Assembly (NCBI RefSeq): GCF_002943715.1
Contig: NZ_MQUA01000013.1
Coordinates: 2,617,501 to 2,681,500 of the forward strand
Length of the DNA stretch: 64,000 nucleotides
DNA from: Polaribacter filamentus
GTDB taxonomy: Bacteria > Bacteroidota > Bacteroidia > Flavobacteriales > Flavobacteriaceae
Direction: 5' to 3'
Part shown: piece by piece, positions 52,301 to 59,790 of the stretch
Layout of the letters: the number at the start of each line of letters is the position of its first letter
Position numbering within the stretch: position 1 is the stretch's first letter
Position numbers and translations under genes: made by a program
Notes under the pieces: model-generated
Database searches by the model: none
Seen by the model: only the letters and a program-made list of their open reading frames with translations
What the model was told of the DNA's origin: nothing

Positions 52301-53492
52301 ATTCGCTTTTGGTAGCCAAGTTGATATTAGAAACAAAGCTTTAGAAAATGGCTGGTTAGTTACAAGAGCTGATGGTGGCGAGTATTTTAATAAAACTTTT
52401 AGCAGAACACATTATAATAAATTAGATTATACCTTAACACTTAAACCAATTGAAGATTTAAATATAGATGTAATTGGTAATAAAATTAATACTTCAGATA
52501 TTTCTCAACAAATAGATTTAATAGAAGGTAAAAATGTTTTTGAAGAAACACCTGCTTTTGAAACAGGAAATTTCAGTACAAGTCACTCTATGCTTTCAAC
52601 AGTATTTACAAATGGAGATGCTTTGTTTCAGAAAATGAAAGATTATAGAAGTATTATTTCTGATCGATTAGCTGCCGAAACTGGCGCACCAATTGCTGGT
52701 TTTGGTGCAAACAGTCAACAAGTTTTATTACCTTCATTTATGGCTGCTTATTCCGGAAAAAGTCCTACTAAAATAAATACAAGTTTATTTAGAAACATAC
52801 CAATACCAAACTGGACTTTACGCTATAACGGATTAATGAAATTTGATTGGTTTAAGAAGAATTTTGCAACATTTGTAGTTTCGCATGGTTATAGATCGTC
52901 TTATACTATTTCTAGTTTTACAAATAACTTGCAGTATACTGATGCAACCGCGTATACAGAAACAAATACCGCGGGTAATTACGAATCGCAAAGATTAGTT
53001 GCGGCAGCTACTTTGGTTGACGAATTTTCTCCCCTAATAAAATTGGATATGAAAATGAAAAACTCCTTTTCTTTAAGAGGAGAAATCAAAAAAGACAGAA
53101 CTTTAACCATGAATTTTAACAATAGTACCTTAACCGATATTGCAGGCACCGAATATATTTTTGGTTTTGGATATGTACTTAAAGATGTTAAAATGAATAC
53201 CCGTTTTACTGGTAAAAAAACAACCTTAAAAGGTGATATAAATTTTAGAGCAGATGTTTCTTTACGAGACAATTTAACACAAATTAGATATGTAGATGAA
53301 GATAATGATCAAATTAGTGGTGGTCAGAAATTATTTTCGATTAAATTTACCGCAGATTATAGATTGAATAGTAATTTAACCGCATCGTTCTATTACAATC
53401 ATCAAACATCTAAATATGCTATTTCTACCACTTTTCCTAGACAGGCAATTAATGGTGGGTTTAACATAGTTTACAACTTAGGAGGAAATTAA
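46347..53492 (+). CDS. sprA: Cell-surface protein SprA (T9SS translocon / gliding)
   Basis: 2381 aa, the size of SprA/Sov. The start is a TTG (46347) 4 bp after the ruvA stop; no ATG occurs before codon ~112, and the TTG start gives a good signal peptide (MVKSLKKILLLVLFTFAVKA). The protein is a very long outer-membrane beta-barrel; conserved blocks include SYYINSKFFETIFGGNT, SIRAQVGERLTFTANYDTQ, PFVDTDVPSNFSVRADMAYL, VWFNELRSSGFDNKAGWAA, and the C-terminal GFNIVYNLGGN. SprA forms the 36-strand type IX secretion pore. Neighbours ruvA upstream and gcvH downstream are the conserved gene order. It would export cargo such as the 28266-31730 protein. Confidence 0.95.
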   Translation: MVKSLKKILLLVLFTFAVKASTYAQSTQGKDSTEVKKDTLELKYNFNHTQSGSLFLDDLAEKEVIFDKELNRYVIVEKIGDYYTKIPIFLTQKEYQQYRLKRDMLQYFKDKVSATNGKKKGSLDAQKDLLPSYYINSKFFETIFGGNTVKFTPTGSLNLKLGFIYQNTENPQISEENRSSFTFDFDQQINVSIRAQVGERLTFTANYDTQSTFDFQNLVRVEFIPPSLSDVNYSEDAILQGIEAGNVEMPIKNSLINGAQSLFGVKTKLKFGNTNITAVFSQQNSESKTIVAQAGASIQPFELRTTDYDTDRHFFLSQFFIDNYSNSLKNYPLISSQVNITRIEVWVTNRNASTEGFRSIVALADIGESNNVNSTYKNLVDDKGTVINTNPVSISTNGQVLNLPQNNANNIYDPSILFGIRDVSAVDNTLTGSFQMEQGTDFSILENARRLSTNEFTLNSQLGYISLNRRLNDGEVLAVAYEYTVAGSVTGSTKKSFKVGEFSNDGIQAPQNLAVKLLRSEILTTKRDAANGGEESFPTWRLMMKNIYALGAYPLTQDGFRFEIQYRDDATGIPSNVLQNAQTTDIANTPLIQVLSLDQLDQSQFRTADGFFDYVEGITVNSQNGYVIFPNPEPFGNDLADKLTNTADETYLFKELYLNTKIHIQNNFQNKDKYFLKGYFKSENSGGISINAFNVPRGSVKVTAGGKQLVEGIDFVVDYQLGRVQIIDPGLQASGTPINVSTENNAVFNQQRKTFMGVDIEHTFSDDFVVGATILNINERPLTPKVNFGAEPIDNTMLGFNIDYSSEVPYFTKMVNKLPFVDTDVPSNFSVRADMAYLLPGTPSGIDVAGAATSYIDDFEASQIPISLLSPLDWYEASTPRNDANDTFNGKSSDLSYNYKRGKLAWYSIDQIFYGIGQTPASIDADELSRAETRQINYRELFPNVQLDITQNSLVRTLDLAYFPQERGSYNFNTLENDVNTDGTFKRPNENWGGVMRPLNTNNFDQANVEFIQFWIMDPYQNYSITTAEGLPENINPTNLNNQVGDLYINLGNISEDIVKDNRKMFENGLPEDGFKVNGSNVNSTIWGDVPRNPSIIYAFNEEDAPRTNQDLGFDGLNDFEEQQHLQKLSDSLNLNINFNRLNPNDIASDNFKFFRGADLDAIDASVLKRYKDYNNTQGNSPTLNQSPETYPISSTTYPDVEDINRDQTMNTVESYYEYKISMNQANLVKGRNYIVDEKTTSVTLENGNTQQTKWYQFRVPIRNGTSVGGISDFNSIRFVRMFLTNFKIPIVVRFGELDLVRGDWRRYARTIDPTINPDRELTQSELEGFEVGVVSIEQNNGSYVQPPGIERERLQGSTTVQLQNEQSVTLKVTNLEPNTTRAIYKNMSVDLRRFKNLKMFMHLQGDPGFNGVIRLGTDLNDNYYEIEVPLTVSSGGNGQFDIWPEANNLDALIETFGRVKLERDGIGAAINVLYTSTSQTEGLPYKISVKGNPTLAQLRTIMLGLKNNGVVAKSGEVWFNELRSSGFDNKAGWAAVMSADANFADVANVSLSGSVRTIGFGNVQDRVNQRSLDETKEYDVATTINLGKVLTPQKWGIQLPMSYSIGEKFIDPKFDPQYQDVQYTDAKVFLENLPAGTAKEKALENINNSQDYTKRTSISFINVKKNRNPNSTKKSKFYDVENLAVSYSHNTEFHRDYNIEKYISENVSAVAGYNFNFNSKSIELFKNSESFKSNYWKFIKDLNFNPVPQTLAVNSRINRSYNEQQSRNLVEGLSAQPELKQRRFLFDWDYAIGFDLTKSLQLNFNATNSYMYDAFGNGEDLQIFDDFFNTGRPNHYHQKLNTTYNLPLEKFPFLSFMKADYAYTADFDWQVSSQDETVVEQIGNVIQNANTHNINTTFTFDKLYKKVGFEKLLLTKVQRKNAKDKNTARIKPDKKLPVGKKILKTTWDIVTSVKQGKISYAENNGQYLQGYKEDIGFFGGAPTSFAFGSQVDIRNKALENGWLVTRADGGEYFNKTFSRTHYNKLDYTLTLKPIEDLNIDVIGNKINTSDISQQIDLIEGKNVFEETPAFETGNFSTSHSMLSTVFTNGDALFQKMKDYRSIISDRLAAETGAPIAGFGANSQQVLLPSFMAAYSGKSPTKINTSLFRNIPIPNWTLRYNGLMKFDWFKKNFATFVVSHGYRSSYTISSFTNNLQYTDATAYTETNTAGNYESQRLVAAATLVDEFSPLIKLDMKMKNSFSLRGEIKKDRTLTMNFNNSTLTDIAGTEYIFGFGYVLKDVKMNTRFTGKKTTLKGDINFRADVSLRDNLTQIRYVDEDNDQISGGQKLFSIKFTADYRLNSNLTASFYYNHQTSKYAISTTFPRQAINGGFNIVYNLGGN

Positions 53493-53518
53493 AAATAAAT
53501 CAATAAAATTAAAATAAA

Positions 53519-53899
53519 ATGAATATTCCAGCTGAATTAAAATACACCAAAGATCATGAGTGGATTCAAATTGAAGGAAACATTGCAACTGTAGGAATTA
53601 CAGACTTTGCTCAAGGAGAATTAGGAGATATTGTTTATGTAGATGTTGATAGTTTAGACGACACCGTAGGGGAAGGAGACGTTTTTGGGTCTGTAGAAGC
53701 CGTAAAAACAGTTTCAGATTTATTTATGCCTTTGTCTGGTGAAGTTATTGCCTTTAATGAAACATTAGAAGATGCCCCAGAATTAGTAAATACAGATCCT
53801 TATGGCAAAGGCTGGATGATAAAAATAGAAATTTCTGATAACTCCCAAATTGAAAAATTACTAAATGCTGAAGCGTATCAAAAACTTGTTAAAGGGTAG
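53519..53899 (+). CDS. gcvH: Glycine cleavage system H protein
   Basis: 126 aa. The lipoyl lysine is Lys63 in [20 protein letters not shown] and GDIVYVDVD are H-protein hallmarks. It carries the aminomethyl group between GcvP, GcvT and the L protein. 26 bp after sprA on the same strand, and its 3' end overlaps the VanZ-like gene by 35 bp. It is a conserved neighbour of sprA in flavobacteria; no gcvP or gcvT is nearby. Confidence 0.95.
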   Translation: MNIPAELKYTKDHEWIQIEGNIATVGITDFAQGELGDIVYVDVDSLDDTVGEGDVFGSVEAVKTVSDLFMPLSGEVIAFNETLEDAPELVNTDPYGKGWMIKIEISDNSQIEKLLNAEAYQKLVKG

Positions 53900-54241
53900 T
53901 ATTTTTATAATTGCATTAATCATTAGTATCACTATTGTTGTTTTAAGTCTTCTAAAATTACCTAGTTCTAAGATAAACATTATTAATATTGATAAAGCGT
54001 ATCATAGTATTGCATATTTTGCTTTAGGAATCTCCTGGTTATTTGCTTATTACAGAAAACCAGAAAAAAATATTTCATTGTAATTTGCTGTATTATTTTC
54101 GGCATAATAATTGAGGTACTACAGAGTAGATTAACAAGTTACAGAACAGGAGATTATGTAGATGCTTTTGCAAATTCATGCGGAGTTCTATTGGCTTTAT
54201 TGATTTTTAATCTATTTGTTAAAAAAAAACAGATTAATTAA
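53865..54241 (+). pseudogene. VanZ-like membrane protein, frameshifted
   Basis: The frame opens at ATG 53865 inside gcvH ([20 protein letters not shown]), with VanZ-type helices (IDKAYHSIAYFALGISWLFA) up to a stop at 54081-54083 after RKPEKNISL. The rest lies in another frame from about 54070 to TAA 54239-54241: YFIVICCIIFGIIIEVLQSR, then LTSYRTGDYVDAFANSCGVL, including the family's E-V-L-Q and D-x-x-A-N motifs. One extra A in the run at 54064-54070 restores 125 aa. The span is 377 nt, one short of a multiple of three. The 35-bp overlap with gcvH implies translational coupling. VanZ proteins are of uncertain function. Mutation or homopolymer error. Confidence 0.85.
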
Positions 54242-54306
54242 CGATAAGACTTGTATTTTACACAATAATTTAATTAAATTAGCAACCTATTAAAAACTTT
54301 TTAAGA

Positions 54307-55026
54307 ATGGAAATTAAGAAAAATCCTAAATCGAATTTAGAAAATTTCAGCAAAATTTTTATGCAAATTGGTCTTGTTTTAGCCCTTTTTGTTGCTTACG
54401 CTGCTATAGAACAGAAAACATATGACAAATCCTATGGTGACTTAGGTACTGTTAATATGAATGCAGAAATGGAAGAAGATATTCCGATTACTGAAAGAGT
54501 AGAACCTGTAAAACCAGCTACTCCACCGGCACCGGCACCAGAGATAATTGAGGTTGTTAAGGATGAAAAAGAAGTTATCGAAACTGTAATAGAAACTACC
54601 GAAACGGATGAAACGAAAGCTGTAAAAATTACAGAAATCGTAGAAATTGACGAGGGTGAAGAAGTTATAGAGGACGTTAGTTTCATGATCATAGAAGATG
54701 TACCTGTTTTCCCAGGTTGTAAAGGAAGTAAAGATGAATTAAAAGATTGTTTTAGCCAAATGGTGCAGAAGCATTTCTCTAGAAAATTTGATGCTGAATT
54801 ACCGAATGAATTAGGTTTATCTTCAGGTAGAAAAAGAGTATTTATCGGATTTAAAATTGATAAAAATGGTAATATTGTAAACGTACAGGCTAGAGGGCCA
54901 CATCCAAAAATTGAAGATGAGGTAATAAAGGTGATGAAACAATTACCAAAGATGAAACCTGGTAGACAAAGAGGAAAACCAGTAGGCGTAAAATATAGTA
55001 TTCCGTTTACTTTAATTGTAGAGTAA
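54307..55026 (+). CDS. Energy transducer TonB
   Basis: 239 aa. One N-terminal membrane helix (about 17-34), a Pro/Glu-rich periplasmic spacer (EPVKPATPPAPAPEIIEVV, then an acidic EVIETVIETTETDETK part), and a C-terminal TonB domain (about 140-239: VPVFPGCKGSKDELKDCFSQ, GFKIDKNGNIVNVQARGPHP, MKQLPKMKPGRQRGKPV, KYSIPFTLIV). It couples the inner-membrane proton gradient (with ExbB/ExbD, not in the window) to outer-membrane receptors. The neighbours sprA-gcvH-vanZ are conserved. Followed by a strong terminator. The spacer is shorter and more acidic than in Proteobacteria. Confidence 0.92.
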   Translation: MEIKKNPKSNLENFSKIFMQIGLVLALFVAYAAIEQKTYDKSYGDLGTVNMNAEMEEDIPITERVEPVKPATPPAPAPEIIEVVKDEKEVIETVIETTETDETKAVKITEIVEIDEGEEVIEDVSFMIIEDVPVFPGCKGSKDELKDCFSQMVQKHFSRKFDAELPNELGLSSGRKRVFIGFKIDKNGNIVNVQARGPHPKIEDEVIKVMKQLPKMKPGRQRGKPVGVKYSIPFTLIVE

Positions 55027-55035
55027 AAGAAAACA

Positions 55036-55082
55036 CAAAGAAAAAGGCGTCTAGAAATTATTTCTAGACGCCTTTTTCTTTG
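55036..55082 (+). terminator. Strong terminator after tonB (47-nt near-perfect palindrome)
   Basis: Two 23-nt arms around one central T (55059): CAAAGAAAAAGGCGTCTAG runs into the complementary CTAGACGCCTTTTTCTTTG. The inner AAAAAGGCGTCTAG and CTAGACGCCTTTTT act as stem and T-tract on both strands. Confidence 0.85.
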
Positions 55083-55588
55083 CTTTATAAACAAGTAACT
55101 CCTCTTTTTTATGAGTAGCTTTAACTTTATAGATGCTAATAATATTAAGATAACGTTTAGCTCAACAGGACTTGATTCTAGGTAATAATAAAGTCAACTA
55201 GAGTTTTAAATGGAATTATTACAAATGGTTTATAAATATATTAATTATCAAAAGTCTATTTAAATTCTAATCTGCATTCATTATGAGTTATCATAAAAAC
55301 TATCTCTGTATCAAGAACAATCTAACCGTTTAAAAGAAGTCTCTCTTTATCCAAATTTCTTCTAAAAAATTAAGTCTACGCTCTTTATTTTCATATAAAA
55401 TCATGTCTATCTATCGGGAATCTTATGATTTCTAAAAACAATACTTTTAAACGATAGCTACTCCTCATACTATTTTAATAATTCTGTAAAAGATCAACAC
55501 CAACATTTTCAATCTAAGTAAAGATTCACCCAGAGGAACTAAAAAGTTAAACTTTGATTAAATAGTTAAAACGTAAATTCTAGCAAAT
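55083..55588. other. Gene-poor stretch downstream of tonB
   Basis: About 500 bp with stops in all frames. A short minus-strand ORF near 55330-55410 (MILYENKERRLNFLEEIWIK) shows some coding character but no recognisable family. It adjoins a run of damaged genes (55651-57619) and may be a gene remnant. Confidence 0.35.
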
Positions 55589-55629
55589 AAAAAGGCTCAT
55601 TAAAATTAAAAATTTTAATGAGCCTTTTT
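55589..55629. terminator. Terminator downstream of the YwqK-like relic
   Basis: A run of five A, stem GGCTCATTAAAATT / AATTTTAATGAGCC, T5. On the minus strand it ends the YwqK-type gene. Confidence 0.75.
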
Positions 55630-55650
55630 ATAAATATTCTATAACTTTAC

Positions 55651-56003
55651 TTACTCGTTACCATAGGCAACACTAGTTTCTGCTCTCCAATCTTTAACAG
55701 ATGCAATCGAATTATTTTCATAATTTATTTCTTTTAAAGAATCTTTCGACCATATAAACCACTTTCCTACTTTTTTACCACTCTTATAAAAAGCTATTTC
55801 TGTTTTAGTTCCATCTTTATCAAAACGAATCCATTCGCCAGTAATTTTTTATCCTTAAAATAACCTTCTGTTTTCACAGATCCATCTTCATAATAGTAAG
55901 TAGCTTTTACTAAATCTCCTTCTGCTTTAAAAGTAGGTTGTTTTTCTTGAGTATATCCTATTGCTGCTATACTAAGCATACAGATTGTGATTATATTTTT
56001 CAT
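55651..56003 (-). pseudogene. YwqK/MORN-type secreted protein, frameshifted
   Basis: A signal peptide (MKNIITICMLSIAAIGYTQ) is followed by MORN-like repeats: YYYEDGSVKTEGYFKDKK. After a one-base shift at the A-run GATAAAAAATTAC (near 55845) the next repeats appear: ITGEWIRFDKDGTKTEIAFY, then KSGKKVGKWFIWSKDSLKEI, to TAA at 55651-55653. The span is 353 nt; the repaired gene would be 117 codons. The open frame is only the first 69 codons (55794). Such YwqK-type repeats occur in secreted or toxin-associated proteins. The normal promoter TATATTTG lies at 56037-56044. Mutation or homopolymer error. Confidence 0.8.
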
Positions 56004-56036
56004 AAAGATTTAATTTTAGAGTTAACATTACTTTTA

Positions 56037-56044
56037 CAAATATA
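56037..56044 (-). promoter_or_regulatory. -7 promoter element of the YwqK-like gene
   Basis: TATATTTG on the minus strand (CAAATATA on plus), full match to TAnnTTTG, 33 bp before the ATG at 56003. Confidence 0.5.
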
Positions 56045-56392
56045 ACACATTTATTACAATTTCCAAACAATTTGGTAACATTAATTTAACATATAAAGTT
56101 AATATCCGCCAATTAAATCAAAAAAATAGTTGCAGCTTATTTCAATAAATTTTTAATATCCGTTAAAAGGTAATCCAAACTTAGTTCCTTTTACAAAGTT
56201 CTAACCACCTTAACAGATTTTATTTTAATACGAAAGATAAAATCCAATTATGTAAAATCACAAAACGGATTTCTAATAGAAAATGAAATATTTCTATTCA
56301 TAGTACTTTTAAGTTTAAGTAAGAATGTAAACCAAAATATTATTAATTGGCTTTGATCTCTTTTATTCAATAATTTATTTCAAGCCTACACT
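56045..56392. other. Intergenic stretch upstream of the DUF1304 relic
   Basis: About 350 bp, AT-rich, stops in every frame. I see no gene and no clear repeat or RNA structure here. Confidence 0.35.
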
Positions 56393-56748
56393 ATGGAAAT
56401 TACACAAATACTACTTATTGGCTTTATTGTCCTCCTCCATCTATATAATTTATGGCAATAAATATTGGTCTAACCACCCAAAAGGTATCTAAGAATTTGG
56501 TTTAAAAAGCACAGAGATCGCTGAAGAAATTAAAGTTCTAGTCGCAAACTTAAGGTTTATATGATGATTTTTTAGCTGCAGATTTATTTTGATCTATCAA
56601 AACACAAAAATCAGATATTACCACCTAAGTACTAGTTTGTGCCTTTGCTACAGAAATATACGGAGCATATTCTGCAAAAAATAAGTTTATTTTATACATT
56701 CAATCAATTCTTGCCATCATAGCTATTTTCGAAATATTAATTTTATAA
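56393..56748 (+). pseudogene. DUF1304 family membrane protein, multiply disrupted
   Basis: From ATG 56393 the reading is MEITQILLIGFIVLLHLYNL, then a stop; the rest of a DUF1304 protein follows in pieces: YWSNHPKG-type and FGLKSTEIAEEIKVLVANL in a second frame, then GLYDDFLAADLF, an in-frame TGA, SIKTQKSDITT, an in-frame TAA, and VLVCAFATEIYGAYSAKN, then KFILYIQSILAI, ending at TAA 56746-56748. DUF1304 proteins are about 115-120 aa with four helices, and the order matches end to end. At least two frameshifts and two stops mean a true pseudogene, not a base-call error. Function of the family is unknown. Confidence 0.78.
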
Positions 56749-56817
56749 AAAAATCTAACTTCGTAAATTTAGACAATTTTAAATATTCTATTATTTTTAC
56801 TGATTAAAATTTATAAA

Positions 56818-57619
56818 ATGGAGAAATATATAGCCGATTTAAAGGATTCATTATTAGAATATATACCAAGTGTAATTGTAGCAATCTTTATCTTAGTCGT
56901 TGGTTTATTTCTAATTGGTATTGTCATAAGTTCATCAAAAAGGATAATGGCAAACAAGGGTGTAGATCTTAAACTTCAAAAATTTCTAGGAAATCTTGGA
57001 AGTTGGATTTTAAAAATACTATTATTTATTACTGTAATTTCTCAACTAGGAATTACTACAACTTCTTTTGCTGCAATTATAGCTGCCGGTGGTTTAGCAA
57101 TTGGCTTGGCCTTACAAGGTTCTCTTGCTAATTTTACTGGTGGTGTTCTAATCATAATTTTTAAACCTATTAAAATTGGCGACTTTATAGAAGCACAAGG
57201 TCAAAGTGGTACTGTCAAAGAAATTGAAATATTTACTACGAAACTAAATACAACAGACAATAAAGAGATTATAATTCCTAATGGAGCTCTTTCTAATGGC
57301 AATATTGTTAATTATAGCACGAAAGCAACACGTCGCGTAGATTTTACTTTTGGTGTTGGCTATGCTTCTGATATCAAAAAGACAAAAGAGATTCTTTTTG
57401 GGATCCTCAATTCTCATCCGTTAGTTTTAAAAGAGCCTGCTATTGGCGTAATTTTATCAGAATTAGGAAGATAGTTCTATTAATTTATTTACGCGTGGCT
57501 GGGTTAAAAAGGAAGACTATTGGACTGTAAAGTTTGATGTTACGGAACAAGTAAAAGAAGCATTAGACGCTGCAGGAATTGATATTCCATATCCGCACAG
57601 AGTAAACATCAACAAATAA
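56818..57619 (+). pseudogene. Small-conductance mechanosensitive channel (MscS), frameshifted near the end
   Basis: The frame reads MEKYIADLKDSLLEYIPSVI with membrane helices (about 15-40, 60-80, 85-105), the pore helix GGLAIGLALQGSLANFTGGV, and the beta/alpha-beta vestibule (GDFIEAQGQSGTVKEIEIFTT, EIIIPNGALSNGNIVNYS), then stops at 57472-57474 after LSELGR. One extra A at about 57465-57469 (GGAAGAT instead of GGAGAT) explains it: in the next frame LSELGDSSINLFTRGWVK, then KEDYWTVKFDVTEQVKEALD to TAA 57617-57619. The span is 802 nt, one above a multiple of three; intact length is 266 aa. Truncated, the channel would lose its C-terminal cage. Mutation or base-call error. Confidence 0.88.
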
Positions 57620-57625
57620 AAATTA

Positions 57626-58312
57626 TTAGAAGGTAGGTTTCTTTTTCTTTTCCGGTATAACAACAAAATCTTTTAAATAAAAAGGTTCAAAATAAGCGAC
57701 ATTTTCCATGTCGCTTATTTTGAATTTATCATAAGACAATTGTGCCATTTCTCTTGCTGATGGAAATTTATCATCCACAAAAATAGCATTTTCATGTAGT
57801 ATTGTTTCTTTACATTTCTGAGATCCATCGCCAAGAAAATAAACTTTACCGATTTTTAAATATTCAGAAAAGGAACTTTCATCAATTATATCTGCTTTAA
57901 TTTCTCTAATAAATTGATTTTTTTGATTAAAAACAGCGGCATATACCTCCATTCGCCGTGCGTCTATCATAGGTACAATAAAACCATTATCAATAGCGAT
58001 TGAATGCGATAGAGATGTTAAAGTATCAAGCGAAATTAAAGGTTTATCAAAAGCAAAACAGAGCCCTTTTGCAGCAGAAACTCCAATTCTTAGACCTGTA
58101 TAAGAACCTGGCCCTTTACTTACGGCAACAGCATCAATAAGATCTGAAGTTATATTAGCTTCTCTTAAAATATCTACAATAAATGGATGTAAAACTTCTG
58201 CATGAGAATAATTTCCATTATTTAATTCTTTAATTGCTAAAATCTTGCCTTTATCAGCAATGCTTACAGAGCAATTTTTTGTGGCTGTTTCTATGTTTAA
58301 AATTATACTCAA
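57626..58312 (-). CDS. tsaB: tRNA threonylcarbamoyladenosine biosynthesis protein TsaB
   Basis: 228 aa, normal length. N-terminal ASKHA-type fold with ILNIETATKNCSVSIAD, the conserved HAEVLHPFI and AVSKGPGSYTGLRIGVSAAKG, and LDTLTSLSHS. TsaB scaffolds TsaD and TsaE in making t6A37 of ANN-decoding tRNAs. It is convergent with the broken MscS gene, 6 bp apart. No partner genes are nearby. Confidence 0.93.
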   Translation of the reverse strand: MSIILNIETATKNCSVSIADKGKILAIKELNNGNYSHAEVLHPFIVDILREANITSDLIDAVAVSKGPGSYTGLRIGVSAAKGLCFAFDKPLISLDTLTSLSHSIAIDNGFIVPMIDARRMEVYAAVFNQKNQFIREIKADIIDESSFSEYLKIGKVYFLGDGSQKCKETILHENAIFVDDKFPSAREMAQLSYDKFKISDMENVAYFEPFYLKDFVVIPEKKKKPTF

Positions 58313-58348
58313 AATCTATACTATTTTTACAAAGATAAATTAAAAAGA

Positions 58349-58374
58349 AAACCTCACTAAAATTAGTGAGGTTT
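58349..58374 (-). terminator. Terminator after the TolC-like gene
   Basis: Stem AAACCTCACTAA / TTAGTGAGGTTT with a 2-nt loop, followed on the minus strand by TTCTTTTTAA. Confidence 0.75.
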
Positions 58375-58396
58375 ACATGCTATATTTTTATAATTG

Positions 58397-59728
58397 TTAT
58401 TCTAAAACTAAATCTCCAGAATAAAATTGTAATACTTTTGTTTTAAAAACATAATCGTATTTGGAACGTATTAATGTTCCTTCGGCATTTACCAAACGCG
58501 TTCTTACTTGATCAAAATCAAACTGTGTCATTGCACCAAAATTATAACGTTCTTGTGCATTTTTGAATGCTTCGTTTTGTGCTTCTAAAGAAATAGTTGC
58601 TGCCTCGTAAGATTTTAAAGCTGTTTTAACATCTAAAAAAGATTGCTCTATAGTTTGTTTTAAAGATAATTTTTCGCTCTCTAATCTTGTTTCAAAAATT
58701 TCTTTGTTGATCACAGATTGTGCTACCCTATTTTTAGTCTGAAAACGATTAAAAATAGGGATACTTACATTAAAACCCAATCCATATCCAAAGTTATCAT
58801 TAAATTGATCTATAATTGGTGTATTTGAAAATCCGTCAGGTAACTTTAGACTAAATCCGTAGTTTGTAGATAATCCTACAGACGCTGTAACGGTTGGTAA
58901 AAAAGAAGATTTAGTAATCTCAATTCCTAAAGCCGCATTCTCAATTGCTAATTTTGCCCTTGCAATTTCTGGCATGGTTTGTAAAGATTTATCATAAACT
59001 GATGTTGAATTTTTATAAAATAAATCTGCAGAAGGTGCTCCAACATTTATAGGTGAGATATCAAATCCCGCAACATTTACTTGTAACAATTGTGCTAAAT
59101 TTAGCAATGCAAGATCTAAAGAATTTTCTTGTTCAATTACTGATTGTAAATTTGTAGCTGCAGTAGACTGGGTGTTTAATAAATCGCCTTTAGGAATTAC
59201 ACCTGAATTAAATCTACTTTGTGCTGCTTCAATTTGTGTTTTGCTTATTCGGTATTGAACTTCAGCTACGTTTAAATTTTCTTTTGCAAAAAGAATATTT
59301 AAATATCCATTTACTACAAATAAAGAGATATCATTTTCAATTTTCTTTAAATCTAACAAACCGGATTCAACGCCTAATTGGGCTTGTTTAAATGTATTTG
59401 TATTTCTAAATCCATTAAAGACGGTAATTCCCGAACTAACATTAACAGAACCCCCAAAAAATGTTGTGTTTATTCTATTTTGAGAAACAGGATCAAAACC
59501 AGTTCCGAAGTTTAAATTACCTCCAGTATTTGCATTTAAATTTGGCAAAAAATTTCCTTTGGCTATTTCTACATCTTTTTTAGCCAGTTCAAGGCTCAGC
59601 CTGTTTTGTTGTATAGAAATGTTTTTTCTTAAAGCTTCGTTGACACACTCTTTTAGAGTCCATTTTTTTTGCGAAAAGGTAGCTACAGAAATGAAAAGAG
59701 CTACTAATAGAATAAGTTTAATTTTCAA
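58397..59728 (-). CDS. Outer membrane efflux protein (TolC family)
   Basis: 443 aa. Signal peptide (MKIKLILLVALFISVATFSQ), then two OEP repeats of paired coiled-coil helices (about 22-220: ECVNEALRKNISIQQNRL, ALRVVE-type; and about 225-430: EIARAKLAIENAALGIEI, AQERYNFGAMTQFDFDQVRT). It forms a trimeric barrel with a periplasmic tunnel for efflux or type I secretion. No membrane fusion protein or pump gene is adjacent; partners must be elsewhere. Confidence 0.92.
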   Translation of the reverse strand: MKIKLILLVALFISVATFSQKKWTLKECVNEALRKNISIQQNRLSLELAKKDVEIAKGNFLPNLNANTGGNLNFGTGFDPVSQNRINTTFFGGSVNVSSGITVFNGFRNTNTFKQAQLGVESGLLDLKKIENDISLFVVNGYLNILFAKENLNVAEVQYRISKTQIEAAQSRFNSGVIPKGDLLNTQSTAATNLQSVIEQENSLDLALLNLAQLLQVNVAGFDISPINVGAPSADLFYKNSTSVYDKSLQTMPEIARAKLAIENAALGIEITKSSFLPTVTASVGLSTNYGFSLKLPDGFSNTPIIDQFNDNFGYGLGFNVSIPIFNRFQTKNRVAQSVINKEIFETRLESEKLSLKQTIEQSFLDVKTALKSYEAATISLEAQNEAFKNAQERYNFGAMTQFDFDQVRTRLVNAEGTLIRSKYDYVFKTKVLQFYSGDLVLE

Positions 59729-59790
59729 AACGTATTTATTTTTGATTGATTTATATTTACATACCGTCTAAAAAGAAAATTATTGCAGTA

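Noticed and set aside
54432-55094. 220-codon minus-strand frame across tonB
   Set aside because: Antisense shadow of tonB; low-complexity Ser/Thr/Ile/Val content from the reversed Glu-rich spacer; no start signal or family.
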